64,000 nucleotides of DNA from Pomphorhynchus laevis (Eukaryota > Acanthocephala > Palaeacanthocephala > Echinorhynchida > Pomphorhynchidae), in assembly GCA_012934845.2 (NCBI GenBank), contig WNNJ02003049.1:62001-126000 (forward strand), in the 5' to 3' direction. The notes below the pieces were generated by a model. It was not told the origin of the DNA, searched no databases, and was given only the letters and a program-made list of their open reading frames with translations. Both the position numbers and the translations under genes were made by a program. Positions 22,561-34,690 of the stretch are shown here, piece by piece. Every line of letters begins with the position of its first letter. Positions within the stretch are counted from its first letter, which is position 1.

Positions 22561-24051
22561 ACACACAAAGAGATTTTCACTTTTTAATAAAAAATAAATT
22601 TTGCAATTATGAAATTATTAATTTCATAATTTCTATAATCTAATAATTAATCTACATTTTTAATAATCTCTGCCTAATCTTATACGGTCGGCACTTGGAA
22701 AACGAAGATATATGTATATATAAAAAGCTAAAGAATTTTTTTTCACCGGACAAAATTGTTGGTGAATCCCGGACCTCAGTATGTATATTATGACAATCCT
22801 TAATGTGAAATAATATTTTATAAACACGAGAAACAAAATGATTCTTGATGATAAAATCAAAGATGATTTCTGGGAGGTGCAAAATGCTACGGATTTATAA
22901 CAAACAATGAAGTGGTAACTCAACTACGAGTCTTAAGATAAAGTAGGATCAAGTGATGTAATATTAGATTACGTCACGTATTGCGCAGCAATGTTCTCTA
23001 CTTACCTAGCAATATAAGAGATCAGTCTTCGTAGAATTACTGTCTCCTTATCTCTATAAACTGGTATCTCTGTAAAAATGCGAAAAATAAGCGTCCAAGT
23101 GTCGACATTATCCTAAAAATATTCAAATTAAAAATCTTATACGGCCATGACTTTATTTTTTAGGAACTATTTTATATTTTTAACAATACATTTTTTCCTG
23201 ATTTAGGAGCTAAAATGTTTGGTTTTTAAATCTAACGTGAATTATGATCCAAACAATCAATTGTTGATGATCATTATGAGCAATGTGTTTGTAAATCTTG
23301 AAATTCGTACAATAAACACGGTTTATAAATGCTGATAATTGGAAATAAAAATTTAAGAGACTCATCCAACTGCCTTAACAAAAAAATCAGTTTGATTCCC
23401 AAGTAGAACTCTTTTAATGCAAGATAACAAAGCTGAACTGTTTAGTTAAAACATATAAAAAGTCCACGATACGTAATTAGTAACTTAAAATAGAATTTAT
23501 AAAAAATCATTAATAAAATTTTGTAATCAGATTTTAGTCGCAATTTGGAATGCAACTGAAAGTGAGTGTCGGGCAGTGATACTGAAATTTAGCAAAAAAA
23601 TATTAAATAATTAATAAATAATTAATTTATTATAAATTATAAAGTCGCCAAAAATTGTGTTGATTTAAAGATCATTAATAATTTTGAGTTTCGAAACTAC
23701 TAACTACTTTTATTATTTTAGTTTGATAGTTTTGATCTACACGATTTTATCTTTTAAATTTTTTAATTTAATCCAGAAGAATCCAGAAATGATTTTAATC
23801 ACTTTGCTTTATTCTATATATGAAAACAAAACAATATTAAACACTAAAAAGATTACAGAATAAAATTTAAGAATAAAATTATAACGAAAATTAGTGATTC
23901 GTTTAATCAAATGACTTATCGAACAACTTAACAAATGCTGTTTTCGGAAAATAGACTGATATTTGAGTAAGCAAATATCAGAAAATTTTACCAAAACGAG
24001 ACTTATATTCAAGAATCAATAAGCTCATGAAAGCCTCAGAGCCCAACATAC

Positions 24052-24430
24052 CGGGCGACTGTCTAGTGAAGCCGAAAGACTGATGACGATCGTATCCTTG
24101 ACTAGATGATGTAGGTAGAGGACTGTTGCTATAAATTCAAAATTCTTTAAGGAACTTGTTGTAAATCAAAATCGAATGTTGTTACGGATATATTTATCTT
24201 CGACTTCTGATGTTTTGAAGGTTCAAATAATATACATGGATATACGTACCCGTACATAGTATGCTGGTCTTCCATGTTGGTCATGGTGTATGGTATTTGT
24301 GAAGAGCTCTGCTGATACGGAATAGATTGTGGATTCTGGTTGTTTTCGCTTTCCTGGGGTTTCGCGTAGGATGATGGCATTTGATAAAGATTCGATGGGT
24401 ATGCTTGTTGATTTTGAGCATACAAATTAT
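24052..24430 (-). CDS. caz: FET-family RNA-binding protein, exons 4 and 5
   Basis: Exon 4 (24430-24250) and exon 5 (24128-24052) encode residues 65-151 of the Q/S/Y/N/P-rich low-complexity region: NLYAQNQQAYPSNLYQ, IPYQQSSSQIPYT, then SPLPTSSSQGYDRHQSFGF. Such prion-like regions drive phase separation and transcriptional activation in FET proteins. The intron between them is 121 bp (GG|gtacgt to tttatag). The phases chain exactly (2, then 1) into exon 6, giving the codon GCA at the junction. Cysteine is absent. Confidence 0.85.
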
Positions 24431-24497
24431 CTAAAAATATACACTTTGTAAATTTTTCGTAAATTATCTAAAAATATACACTTTGTAAATTTTTCGT
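24424..24497. repeat. 37-bp tandem duplication over the exon 4 acceptor
   Basis: Two identical 37-bp units lie head to tail. On the reverse strand each carries the sequence gtatatttttag followed by ATAATTT, so the 3' splice site of FET exon 4 is present twice. Only the downstream one keeps the frame, since the spacing (37) is not a multiple of three. Confidence 0.85.
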
Positions 24498-26209
24498 ACA
24501 AGATTATATCGCGAAAAATATTTTTATTTTATAATTCTCGAAACATTTTATTATATTTTGGTATGAAAATCAATAGAACAAATAATAAATATAACATTAA
24601 TATCAAACAGGTTTTTTATTAGTAAAAACTTTATAATTAACCAACTCTATTAAAAAGTATAAAGTGACAATTACCGAAACAAGAAATAATAAGTCGACAG
24701 CCATAATTCTTTCGACATTGACTCGAAATAATTAATTGACACTAATATATGCACATGGTTCTCATCTAACAAGTTCCAGGTTTCGAATTATTTTGATTTG
24801 TCACTCAGGCGTATAAAAAATCGGGATGGCCGTGCATTTCGCTAATATGAAAAGGACACTTGAGATTAATCAAAAGCATCCTTTTATCAATGATTTACTT
24901 CGACGAGTCAAAGTAAATTATTGGCCTAATTTATATCATTGGCATAATATCATTTGCCAAGTCTTACCCTTTAAAAAAATATTTATCTTTGTTCAATCTT
25001 GAGAACCGAACCCAAGATTCAATCTTGAGAACCGAACTCAAGATCGAAAGGTGTTAGATTTAGAGTGTACTATTAAAAATAGGTATAACGATCGTGTACA
25101 GTATGCAATATTCACAAAAGTTAAAACACAGCTTACGGTTTACTGTCCAGTGAACATTTCGTATAAGAACGGAATAAAAAATCGGTGTGTGGTGGATTCG
25201 AATTGCGAATATTAGTTACCGCCCACACAAATATAGAACACATTAATTGTGTAATTTGGTATATAAGCCAAATATAAACCAGCATTTCGGCGACAAGGAA
25301 TCAGCAGAAGCAGTTAATGGACCAAAACACGAAATATAGGCGTTGGCTCACTGCTGATGAGGTCCACCCACGCTGATTGTAGTGTACAGTGATGCTGATA
25401 GGATTCAAACAACCACACGAGGATAATATCAAACCGACCAGTTAAGAATAATGGCTCGTGTATGCAATATTCACAATAGTATTTAATATTATATTTTTTA
25501 TTTCATTACGTAATTATCATTTTCGTAACAATTTTAATATTAAAAAAATATTTAAATAATTTAAAATATTTGGAATACAAAATTAACTTTTGTATTAATT
25601 TTTTAATAATAAATTAATAATCAATAAATCATTAATTAATTTTTTAATAATATTAACTTTTTAAAATAGTTGATACTGATTCATTATTAATAAATAATTA
25701 TTTGAGTAGGATCAAATTCAGTGTTTATAGCAGTAAAATAATTTTTTTAGCTATTTACTACCTTGGATATTATATATATATTGTTTTTTTTGTTGGTAGA
25801 TACCAATAATCATATTTCGTATATTTTGGTCATAGCGTGATCCCAACCGGAAGTAGCTTATAAATTGATTTTGATTTATACTTAAATAAATCAAATTTAA
25901 ATAAAAAAATAAATAAATCAATATTTTGATTTATTTATAAATATAAATATTACATTTATCCTAACCGGCAGAGTTTACACTGTCTGCCGCGACCTCTATT
26001 GAAGTACTTAATTGATATTATTTAATAACCAATATGACTAAACGTGCTTAACCGGCACGAAGAGCATCCAATCAAATTGTTAGCTCGTTTATTATTATCT
26101 TAGCTCGTTTTTTGAACAACATAATATATATACGGTATTCTATCAAAGGATCCGAGCTGGTTGTTATTATGGATATTAACATATATATAGTTTAAATATT
26201 TTATATATA
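24431..26209. other. FET intron 3, proximal part
   Basis: AT-rich. A tandem 26-bp direct repeat (TCAATCTTGAGAACCGAAC core) lies at 24996-25046, and a GC-richer patch at 25290-25440 is of unknown nature. No coding signal. Confidence 0.5.
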
Positions 26210-26216
26210 GAGTTTA

Positions 26217-26240
26217 AAGGCCGCTTGGCCGAAACGTCTT
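26217..26240 (+). ncRNA. Hammerhead-like motif (core half)
   Basis: AAAGGCCGCTTGGCCGAAAC followed by GTC fits stem II (GGCC-GCTT-GGCC), the invariant GAAAC and a GTC cleavage triplet of a hammerhead ribozyme. The CUGAUGA strand expected before stem II is not preserved. Penelope-like elements are known to carry such ribozymes, and one lies just beyond at 26600-28470. Probably a degraded relic. Confidence 0.4.
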
Positions 26241-26352
26241 GAATCTCATTTTGTGCAATTTTCCTGTTTTTATTATTTCTGAAGAAAATATATGGCCGAA
26301 TCACATTGTGATCCAGGATCGCGATCGCTACGGTATTTACCAAATATATATT

Positions 26353-26516
26353 AAAACTAGGATTTTAAGTAAAACCGGAAACACAAAGATAATTGTTTTA
26401 TTCAAACTTTCGACCCAACTAGTGGCCATCTCCAGGAAAATAATATTGTGTGTTTAAGCTGTAAAATATTTGCTCTTTAACAGATTTTAAGTCCGGTTTG
26501 ACTTAAAATCCTAGTA
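26353..26516. repeat. Inverted repeat around a second hammerhead-like motif
   Basis: CTAGGATTTTAAGT(A)AAACCGGA at 26357-26379 is complemented, with small gaps, by TCCGGTTTGACTTAAAATCCTAG ending at 26516. Between the arms, on the reverse strand, CTGGAGATGGCC, a short loop and GGGTCGAAAG (about 26407-26436) resemble a hammerhead core with one change in CUGAUGA. This is probably a terminal part of the Penelope-like element. Confidence 0.45.
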
Positions 26517-26599
26517 TATATATGTTACCGTTATATATAACAGTATATATAATTAATATATTATATATATCTTCATATATAATATATTATATATATTGG

Positions 26600-28470
26600 A
26601 CCAAAAGAATAAAAAAGGCGAAAGCAACTCGTTTTCAAATGCTTCACCGTAAAAGGCCTTCTTAAATCTAGAAGCTAAAAACACAGTCAAAGTTTAGCTT
26701 AACAAACTTATAAGCGTCAAAATAATGTGAACTTTTAGATTTGGCATATGAGTGATTCTATGTGATGTCAACGTCCCATTTGTAGATATGGTCTTTATTT
26801 AATCCATGGGGACGGCCGCACATAAGTTGTACAACATTATTTTTCTCTGTTCGTCGTCGTAGAGCAGTGTCGTTTATGCCAGTCTCGATGATTGTGTATC
26901 GAAATAGATAAGCATCCGTTTTATGTACGCTGACACCGTGTTCTATATATTTTAGGTAAATGTGGCCATTATTAAATTATCACTTTATCGTAATACCCGC
27001 TTCTCCCACGTATTGTTATGAAACTGCATGAAACTGCGTGTACGTTGCCTTGTGATGCACACGTTGATATATTCCGACGCATATACGTTAGTCACGTTTT
27101 TACGAGTAGTAAATTGGTTCGCAGCCATAGCATTGCTACAACATTTAGCGGCCACTTTATTACAGAGATGGCAGGCATGTCAATCATTTCTCTTTTTTCG
27201 AAGTAACCGAAATGAGTTCAGAAGATCTTTCATTTTATTTTTCATTAGTAATTCAATCCTTGGATTACCTTTTGGTTTCGAAAGGTACGTACGGATATTG
27301 CTAATTGTCCTTCGTATCAATTGCAATTAATCTCGTAGAGCTTAATGGTATCAGATACATGCAATGGGAATGGGTTGATTTTTAATTCCTTGTATCTTAT
27401 TATCTTTGTTCGTTATTTGTGTTACTTATCTTAACTGTCCCATCCTTTCTATGAGTTTATTTGTTGCTCATGCAATTGCGCAGCTTATCTCAGGCGCTGT
27501 ATATCCTCTGGCTTTCAATTATTCTCGTAAGCATTGAATATGCTTATATCTAGTTTAAGGTGTATAACACAGGCGCAATATGCGCATTGTTTCGTTTTGC
27601 ATCAAGGCTCTTTTAATATGAAAAGAATGAGCGCTTAGAGGATGTAGGTGTAATTTCATCGCACTTTTCTTTCTCTAGATCTGAGTGAGTAACTGGTTTT
27701 GCTGCAAGTCTCTCGTGACGTCCAAAAAGTTTCCTGGTTTGCTTCTATCGATCGTTAAGATAAGCGGCTTGAATTTTGTAAATTGTGCAGGAATACTTTT
27801 AGAGCTTCCTCACCATGTTGGACAAAAATGTCGTCAATGTAACGTACCCATAATGTTGGTACATTTTGTGGCTGAAGTGAGAATGTCGTTTCATACTGGG
27901 ACATATAAATGATGCATAACTTGGCGCAACAGATGTACCCATCGCGGTACCAGTTGTTTGGTGATAGAGTTAACTATTGAATTCAAATATATTACCATCA
28001 ATTACTATTCGGAGACCGTCCTCTATTAGTGACATAGTCTTTTTATCAATTTTGTACTCAAGTATTTCTTCTTGCATGTATTGAATACCCTGATTATGTG
28101 AGATTGACGTGTACAGCGAGGATACATCCAAGGTGAAGAATATCGTTGAAGGTTATAGCTGATCTTTGAACTTGTGAAGCCTTTCTATAAACTCTTCTGT
28201 ATTTCTGATATAGCTTGGCGGGGACTGAGCGAGTGGATTCAAGTGTGAGTCAAAAACATTTGATAACGTTTCGGTACAGGTGACGATATTACTGCCAATT
28301 GGGCGCCCCTTGCATGTCGTTCGTTCTTATGCACTTTGGGTAGCATGTAAAATACTCCTGGTGTGGTTAAAACCTTGTGCCGAAAAGCATGTGCTGTTGT
28401 TTGATCTTATATGTTTAGTGACTAGTACTTTTGAACAAAATCATTTTTTTCATCATAGTTTCAAGTCGTA
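26600..28470 (-). mobile_element. Penelope-like element with RT and GIY-YIG endonuclease
   Basis: The reverse strand, in pieces, encodes a Penelope-type RT: LDVSSLYTSISHNQGI (about 28110), then QTTGTAMGTSVAPSYA (about 27930), with similarity continuing to about 27650. Downstream lies a GIY-YIG-like stretch (YVGEAGI, then GHIYLKYIEHGV) at about 27010-26890. RT followed by GIY-YIG is the diagnostic order of Penelope-like elements. Many frame breaks make it inactive. It lies in FET intron 3, in the gene's own orientation, directly beyond the 3' end of the LINE B mosaic. Confidence 0.78.
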
Positions 28471-28489
28471 CAGTTCGTGATCGCATTTG

Positions 28490-30105
28490 GCGTTTGAAGC
28501 GCATCATTGAGGTTGATTGTAATTTATGAATAGGTAGATTCCAAGATAGAGGAGCAACTACAAAGAAGGAAGTGAAGCAAAAGAGTTAGAGTAGTTTGGG
28601 ACATGTAAAAGAAGAGAATTACGATAACGCAAAGAACAGTAAACAGGAAGAGAATTATCAAGAAAATGAAGGTTGAGAAATGAAGGCTATGAAAAGTTAT
28701 AAGGCGGAAAGCAATGAGAAGAAGACGATTCGGACACGAGAATAAATGGTAGGCAAATCGAGAGAAGCAAACGACGAGGACGGAAGATAATGAGGACGAC
28801 TGAGTTGACGATGCGTTGTTGGGGAAATGTGTGGATTTAGGTTAGTTGAAAAATAGACTAAGACAGTAATCAAGTTTTGAGAAAAAGAGATAAAATATGA
28901 GTCATACAAGAAGAGAAATCAATCAATCTACGAATTTGACGGAGATTGCGGAGAATCAAGGTAGATGAGGGTACTTTATCTCTAACGAAAGATTTAAGGG
29001 AAAGTCCGTTGTCAACATGGAAGCCTAAGAAAACGAGTGTCAACGATAGGAAGAATTGCAGAATTTAATGATACGAAGAGATGTTCTAAGCCGAGGCGTC
29101 GAGAAATGATCCACATTATTTTTGATTAATTAGGATTCCGAGTAACACGAAGAGAAGGAAGATGATTGAAAATTGAGGCAAGAGAGTCGGAAGCAGAAAC
29201 ACTAAGATCTTGAATACGATAAGCATGTGCATGATCATATATGAGAATGTTATCAGCATATGGCATAACAAGGAAGTTAAATGTATGAGAAATAGAACAC
29301 AAATCACAGAGAAGAGAGAAAAGCGATAGGGCCAAATACGGAGCCTTGCGGAACACCGGACGGGATGGAAGAAGGATGATAGAGAGAGTTAGAATAAACG
29401 CGAAAAGTACAGTTTGATAGATATAAAGAACACCAAGCTACAGTGTGTTAAAATAAGACAATCATGACAAAGACGATGGAGAAGAATCCAGTGATCGACA
29501 ATGCCAAAAGCAGATGAGAGATCAAGAGAAACTATGACACTACGTAATTTTTGGTCGTTTGAGATGAGTAAGACGTTATAAAATTAAAGACAGCCAATTT
29601 CAGTATAGTAATTAGAGCGAAAAGCAGCTTGGAAGGGAGGAAACAAGTTGGAGAAAAATAGATATGAATTAACTTGATTAAGAACAAGACGCTTAATGAG
29701 TTTAGAAACGGTTAGGTACAGTGAGATAGGTCAGTAAGAAGATAGTAGTGAGGGGTCGAAATATTGCTTTTTGAGGTGTTGACATACAGGTGCGCATTTC
29801 CAGTTGGAAGGTAATGTACGGCTACGGATGGACGAGTTGAACAATGTGGTTAGGAAGTGTGAGATAGAGGAGCAGATATTTTTAAGCAAGTGAGTGGGAA
29901 TTGGGTCAGAAGGAGATGTTCTATTAGGTAATGACATAAGAACCGAAGAAACTTTATCAGATGGAACAGGAAAAAGACGGAAAAGCTCTGGAACGGAAGT
30001 ATTTAAATAGAAGAGAGGATACAAGGGGCATATGGATAGAAGGGAAATTAAGTTGTATAGCTTAGATTGTAGATAAGAAAAAAATTCATCAGGATTTAGA
30101 TAGCG
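28490..30105 (-). mobile_element. LINE B mosaic, segment d (linker, RT, C-terminus)
   Basis: Encodes NPDEF-type linker, then PSDPIPTHLLKNICSS (RT start), AAFRSNY, a QGSVFG-like motif, PYADNILIY in place of YADD, and the C-terminal IDYCLS region. Multiple frame breaks. It stops near 28490 at the end of the coding region, without the 3' hairpin, abutting the Penelope-like element. The segment begins at 30105, where it replaces the end of segment c. Confidence 0.75.
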
Positions 30106-30355
30106 TTGGGAGAAGTGAAATAAGACGGTACGAAGATGGTAGTGAGGAGCCGAGAGATTGCTTTTTGATGAGATGACGAACAGTGGCGCATTTCCAGATG
30201 GAAGGAAATGTACGGCTACGGATGGACGAGTTGAACAATGTGGTTAGGAAGGGTGAGATAGAGGAGCAGATATTTTTAAGCAAGTGAGTGGGAATTGGGT
30301 CAGAAGGAGAGGTTTTATTAGGTAATGACAGCAGAACCGAAGAAACTTCATCAGG
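30106..30355 (-). mobile_element. LINE B mosaic, segment c (RT start only)
   Basis: A 250-bp piece repeating the RT N-terminal region (VSSVLLSLPNKTSPSDP, then IRSRTFPSIWKCATV, then LLPTLSKS). It closely resembles the equivalent part of segment a at about 32030-31800. It joins linker sequence at both ends: segment b's linker before it and segment d's linker after it. Confidence 0.75.
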
Positions 30356-31002
30356 TTATTGAGGATCGACGTAAGTTCAGAATCAAACAGAATGCAGAGA
30401 TCATCGGGAGAGAGATAGTTAAGAGGAAGTGAAAAGAGTAAAGAATTGAGTAAGGCTGTGCAAAGAATAGGGATATCGAGAAGTTTCCAGGGTCGACTTG
30501 GTGTGGATATTGGTGGAGGCGGAGACGGAGAATGGGGACGAGTAAGAGTAAGAGTGACAAGGAAATGATCGGACAAACCGGGATCAGTAATTGACAAGGA
30601 AGTATAGTCATTGAAGCAGATAGGAACAGCAATGATGTCGAGAGCACCGCCGAGAATATGAGTTGGGCTTGTTGAAAGTAATTTATAGTTAAAATCAGAA
30701 AAAAGATTAGTTAAAGTGATAGAGTCAGAGTCAGCCAGGCGATCAAGACGAATGTTAAAGTCACCTAGAACAAAAGAAGGAGTATAAGACAATGAACAGT
30801 GAGACATAAGATATTGCAAGGTCGTTAAAGAAGATACGTGATGGGGCAACTGAACCTGGACGGTATACAATCACAAGTTTCAGAGGGAAGTTGATAATCT
30901 GCATATGAGTAATTCGAACGAGGTGTAACGAATGTTAACGTTAATTTTACGTAGAGACATTGGGTGACGAGCAATGGCAACAATACCGCCATGGTTAGAA
31001 GT
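30356..31002 (-). mobile_element. LINE B mosaic, segment b (endonuclease and linker)
   Basis: Encodes the endonuclease C-terminal half: NHGGIVAIARHPMSLRK, LGDFNIRLDRLADSDS, LGGALDIIAVPICF, and TDPGLSDHFLV with the SDH-like catalytic residue context, then the linker (LLDIPILCTALL). Its upstream end is fused in frame to the RT C-terminal part of segment a at about 31003. It is one of the best preserved endonuclease pieces of family B. Confidence 0.78.
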
Positions 31003-34000
31003 CATACAAGAAGGGAAATCGATCAATCTACAAACTTGACGGAGATTGCGGAGTATCAAGGTAGATGAGCGTACTTTATCACTAACGAAAGGTTTAAGTG
31101 AAAGTCGGTTGTCGAAATGAAAGCCTAGGAAAACGAGATTATCAACGATAGGAAGAATTGTAGAATTTAGTGATACGGAAGGAGGTTCTACGCCGAAGCT
31201 TCGAGGTAGGATCCACATAATTTTAGATTTATCAGGATTCAGAGAAAGGCGAAGGGAAGAAAGATGGTTGGAAATTGAGACAAGACAGCTGGAAACAGAA
31301 ACACTAAGATCATGAATACGATAAGCAGGTGCGTGAGCATAGATGAGAATGTCATCAGCATATTGCATAACATTAAAGTTAAATTTATGAGAAATCGAAG
31401 ACAAGTCACCGAGAAGAAGAGATAAAAGCATAGGGCCTAATACGGAGCCTTGTGGAACACCGGTCGGGATGGATGAAGGATGGGAGAGAGAAGAGTTAGA
31501 ATAGACGCGAAATGTACGGTTTGACAGATATGAAGAAAACCATGATACAGTGGGTAAAGAGAAGCCATAATCATGACGAAGGCGATGTAGAAGAATCGAG
31601 TGATCGACGATGTCAAAAGCAGACGATAGATCAAGAGAAACTATGACACTACATAATTTATGATCGCGCGAGATGAGTAAGTCATTATAAACTTTAAGAC
31701 AGGCAATTTCAGTAGAGTGATTAGAGCGAAAAGCGGCTTGGAAGAGAGGAAACAAGTTAGAGGAAAAGAGATATGTATTAACTTGCTTGAGAACGAGACG
31801 CTCAAGGAGTTTAGAGAGAGTTGGGAGAAGTGAAATAGGGCGGTACGAAGATGGTAGTGAAGAGTCGAGAGATTGCTTTTTGATTAGAGGACGAACAGTG
31901 GCGCATTTCCAGATGGAAGGAAATGTACGGCTACGGATGGACGAGTTGAACAATGTGGTTAGGAAGGGTGAGATAGAGGAGCAGATATTTTTAAGCAAGT
32001 GAGTGGGAATTGGGTCAGAAGGAGAGGTTTTATTAGGTAATGACAGCAGAACCGATAAACTTCATCAGACGAAACGGGAATAAGGTGAGGTGGAATAGTT
32101 CTGGGATGGAAGTATTTAAAGAGAAGAGTGAGTACAAGGGGGCTATGGGTAGTAGGGAAAGTAAATTAGATAGCTTAGTTTGTAGATAAGAAGAAAATTC
32201 ATCAGGATTTATATAACAAGGGGTAGATGATCGTGAAAGAATTGAGTTTAAGATTTCCAATGAGATTTAGAGTTGGAAGATGATTCGAGTTGATTTTGCC
32301 AAAAGAGAGTACGTTTAGTACGTATAAGAATGAGAAATGAACGGCGTTGAGAAAAGTAGGAATCACGAATATTTGGAGGGAGTGAGTTGGGAGAACGTTT
32401 AAGAAAGCGTTTATACATACGAAAAGTGTGACGGAGTCGACGCTTAGAAAGACTACAGTCAGAATCGAACCAGGGAGCATGGCGCAAGCGCTGAGAGCGT
32501 CGGAGTCGACTAGGCAGAAGTTTATTGATAATAGACATAAGTTCAGAATAAGATGAGAATAGGGGATAGAATGATAGGAAGCAAGCATATTTAGAGTGAG
32601 TGAGTTTGGAGAACGTTTAAGAAAACGATTAAACGCACGAAAAGAATAAAAGTGTCGACGCTTTGAAAGATAAAAGTCGGAATCGGACAAGGGAGAATTA
32701 CGCAAGCGCTGAAAAAGTCGGGGTTGAATTGTCAGAAGGTGATTTAGGATAGTCGTAAGTTCATAATCAAACAGAATGCAGAGATCAACGGGAGAAAGTT
32801 TGTTAAGTGGAAGTAAAAAAGAGTGTAGAATTGAGTAAGGCTGAAGAGACAATAGGGATATCGAGAAGTTTTAGAATCTACTTAGATTAGCTAATTTTAA
32901 AAAGGAGAAGGAGGATGGGGATAAAGGCGAGTAAGAATAAGAGTTACAAGGAAATGATCGTACAATACCATGAATCAGTAATTGATAAGAAGTTAGTCAT
33001 TGAAGCAGTTGGGAACATCAATGATGTCGAGAGCACCGTCGAGAATATGAGTTGGGCTTGTTGAAAGCAATTTATAGTTAAAATCAGAGAAACGATTAGA
33101 TAGAGTGGTGGAGTCACAGCCAGCTGGACGGTCAAGACGAATGTTAAAATCACCGAGAACAAAGAAAGGAGTATAAGACAATAGACAGTGAGGAAGATAT
33201 CCGCAAGCTCGTTAAAGAGCATACGTAAGGGGGTGGCTGATCCTGGACGGTATACAATCACAATTTCCAGAGGGAAAGGAGTTGATAATCTGCATATGAG
33301 TAATTCGAACGAGGTGTAACGGATGTTAACGTTAATTTTACGTAGAGACATTGGGTGACGAGCAATGACAACAATACCGCCTTGATTAGAAACAGTAGAT
33401 GTGGAAGAGACAACTGGACGAGCTGATTCAACTAAAGAACAACCAGAGCGACATAGACGACGAATAGCAAGATCGTCAGAGTCAGAGTGCCAGGATTCGG
33501 TAATGCAGAGAATATCAATAGATAATTGATCAAAGATATCAAGGAGCAGATCAGCTTTATGAAGAATGGAGCGAGTGTTGAATAGACTAAGACTAAAAGT
33601 ATGCTCAGGAGCGAAATCGATTACCAAAGAAGACAGGAGGAGAGACGGGACGCCATCGGATTTCTGGTCTCGTGTGTACTACGTGAAAATTTCCGTAGAT
33701 TTGACGGATTAATAACGATGATTTGCCGTTTGTTTCACGTCGATGTAAATCAATGCGAGCTTAATTGAGCTGGGCTATATCAGAAGGGGAGCGGTCAAGA
33801 TAGATACGCAATATCAGAAGAAGAGTGTTTAGGATAGATAAGACAAGTAGATGAATTGGTAACAAGTTTAAACGTTGGAAGAGCACCGAAGAAGCATGCG
33901 AACTATGTTGGAAAACGATTTTTAGGATTGGAGTCCTGAGACGATTGGATTAAGTGGATTTGTTTAAACGGAATTAAAGGATACAGGAGCGATATTATTG

Positions 34001-34690
34001 AAGATGGATGGATTGTCATCAGGAAGAATGGTTGCTAGGATAGACCTGAAAGCAGATACATCATCATCGAGGCGAGATTGTGGTAAAGCAGATTCGCAAG
34101 GCTTTAAGTTAGATATGATATTACATCGGTCGCGCGAAGGAAAACTATTACGTAGATGTGGTTGACGAACAGAGCTGGTAGGAGTAGAGGCAAAAGATCA
34201 GGATGAAGTGGGAATGGCAGGGATGCTCGATGGAGATTGGAGATAAGTTGGAGCATGTGTGACAAAGTGGAGTGTTGAATCGGTTGATCGGAGATGTTAA
34301 TGGATGTGATTTTGACGGAAGGATGTAAATTATTGAGAAGTGATACAGTGGAGTTAGAGTACGGAGTATGTGAAGCGAAGAAAGCAGTATGAGATGTATT
34401 TAGATGGGGGAGGAATATGGGAAGAGAAGGTACAAGATGAACAGCTTTATTGTTTGCATTGCTAGGATGATGAATGGATGTTATATCCGTAGTTGAACGA
34501 GGAGTGTGCTTGAGAGAGAAGGTTCAAGATTGGAAATTTACGATGCGAAGTCAGGTGTTGATGTGAGGGAAACGTCAAAAACAGTATCGGTCTGAGTAGT
34601 CGTATGTGAGACAAAAATAAAGGAGCAAGATAGCTGTAAAAGTTTTACTGATGCACAAAAACCACATGTAAACGAAAACCACTTGAAAAC
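31003..34690 (-). mobile_element. LINE B mosaic, segment a (ORF1, endonuclease, linker, RT)
   Basis: The longest family B copy. ORF1 starts near 34690 (GFCASVKLL remains of the zinc-binding start) and is decayed. The endonuclease lies at 33627-32990 (SLFNTRSILHKADLL, CITESWHSDSDD, VLGDFNIRLDRPAG). The linker contains an internal duplication: SLSKRR..FKRSPNSL occurs at both about 32650 and 32450. The RT is open from 31998 to about 31003 (RPISLLPTLSKLLERL, FRSNHSTEIACLKVYNDL, GVPQGSVLGPM, QYADDILIY). The copy ends inside the RT C-terminus at IDFPSCMT, where segment b is joined. Confidence 0.82.

Larger units (their letters stand above)
19737..24051. other. FET intron 5
   Basis: A 4.3-kb AT-rich intron. 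It contains the perfect hairpin at 20260-20311, and non-coding repeats at 22180-22560 related to those at 14590-15410. ORFs at 20442, 21185 and 22652 have no recognisable content and are most likely chance. Confidence 0.6.

Noticed and set aside
25340-25440. CTGATGAG at 25352 as a hammerhead core
   Set aside because: No stem II followed by GAAA is present downstream.
27018-27330. Two overlapping + strand ORFs as host exons
   Set aside because: They lie antisense to the GIY-YIG/RT region of the Penelope-like element.
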